NCBI GenBank assembly: GCA_964582785.1
Contig: CAZOTT010000036.1
Coordinates: 1 to 23,910, forward strand
Length of the DNA: 23,910 nt
From: JAMOQA01 sp964582785
Lineage (GTDB): Bacteria; Acidobacteriota; Polarisedimenticolia; J045
Direction of reading: 5' to 3'
Numbering within the stretch: position 1 is the first letter of the stretch; each line of letters begins with the position of its first letter. This document shows, one piece after another, positions 23,540-23,910 of this stretch. Both the position numbers and the translations under genes were made by a program. The notes below the pieces were generated by a model. That model did not search any database, was not told the DNA's origin, and was given only the letters and a program-made list of their open reading frames with translations.

Positions 23540-23910
23540 CTAGCGGGAGGCCGGCTCGACCATGACCCGGATGAAGCGGTCGAGCAGGTCGGCGTCGAAC
23601 TGTCCCTGCATCTCGCGCTTCATCTTCCAGAGGGCCTGGAACCCGCTGAGGGGAGGCGTGCCGCCGTGCCGGGAAGTCAGCGAGTCGAAGGCATCGGCGA
23701 TCGCCACCGCGCGCACGGCGAGGGTCAGCTGGTCGCGGGTGAGCCCGTGGGGGTACCCCGACCCGTCGCACCGCTCGTGGTGGTTCATGCAGACGTCGAG
23801 ACAGACCGGGTCCTCCCACCCGGCCTCCCGGAGCATCGTCACGCCCCGCTCCGTGTGGGACATCACCTCCGCCCACTCGAGGTCCGTCAGCCGTCCCTGC
23901 TTGTGCAGGA
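23540..23910 (-). CDS. HD-GYP domain cyclic-di-GMP phosphodiesterase, C-terminal part (5' end outside window)
   Basis: The frame runs open off the right edge of the window and ends at TAG (23540-23542). The visible residues are the second half of an HD-GYP domain. LHKQGRLTDLEWAEVMSHTE corresponds to the 'K...Lt..E...m..H...G' stretch with its metal-binding His. Then come DVCMNHHERCDGSGYPHGLT, containing HHE and the defining GYP, and VRAVAIADAFDSLTSRHGG with the IADxFD metal-site motif. The ending QFDADLLDRFIRVM is also typical. Such domains hydrolyse cyclic di-GMP to GMP or pGpG in the cytoplasm, controlling motility and biofilm behaviour. The key visible residues are intact, so activity is likely. 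The N-terminal sensor or receiver region, if any, is not in the window. Confidence 0.93.
   Translation of the reverse strand, partial: LHKQGRLTDLEWAEVMSHTERGVTMLREAGWEDPVCLDVCMNHHERCDGSGYPHGLTRDQLTLAVRAVAIADAFDSLTSRHGGTPPLSGFQALWKMKREMQGQFDADLLDRFIRVMVEPASR

Overview
This is a GC-rich (roughly 70 %), tightly packed chromosomal segment from a Gram-negative bacterium. Two TonB-dependent receptors, a DUF481-type outer-membrane protein and many signal peptides show an outer membrane. The VWFA-related protein (the 'acidobacterial' TIGR03436-like type), the carboxypeptidase-regulatory-domain TonB receptor, the phosphodiesterase-TPR fusion and the S8 protease with a WGD-repeat tail together suggest Acidobacteriota, perhaps a Thermoanaerobaculia-like lineage. 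That assignment is recall-based inference. I saw no phage, transposon, CRISPR, rRNA or tRNA.

Layout. 1-2116: the end of a family-2 glycosyltransferase, a DUF481 outer-membrane protein, and a YhbY/CRM RNA-binding protein that overlaps it tail-to-tail. 2280-4394: a secreted subtilisin-like protease whose last 138 residues are hexapeptide repeats dominated by GILWGD, followed by a strong terminator. 4559-11212: a co-oriented run of a VWFA-related secreted protein, a secreted TPR protein and a large TonB-dependent receptor, ending at a terminator. 11475-14282: a type I phosphodiesterase/alkaline-phosphatase-superfamily protein fused to TPRs. 14286-16330: a divergent HU-like protein, a small DUF6982-like protein and an M20 amidohydrolase. 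16374-17869: two minus-strand exported proteins, the second apparently starting at a CTG that overlaps the stop of the first. 17982-22287: a structured leader followed by a coupled gene pair, a glucose/sorbosone-dehydrogenase-like propeller fused to a thioredoxin-like domain and then a cysteine-motif TonB receptor, with a terminator. 22369-23466 (minus): a DUF1573 protein. 23540-23910 (minus): the end of an HD-GYP phosphodiesterase.

The most striking observation is in the DUF1573 gene. A single in-frame TGA at 23212-23214 sits exactly where the family has the first cysteine of its Ser-Cys-Gly-Cys-Thr motif, giving Ser-TGA-Gly-Cys-Thr. The frame stays open and family-like on both sides, and a 9-bp hairpin starts 11 nt after the TGA, where a bacterial SECIS element belongs. 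I read it as a probable exported selenoprotein with a U-G-C motif, and have annotated one CDS across the TGA. The adjacent convergent operon is also rich in thiol motifs (CFWC in the thioredoxin-like domain, CTHC and CC in the receptor). An extracytoplasmic thiol/selenol redox or metal-handling function is therefore worth testing, but the functional link is inference.
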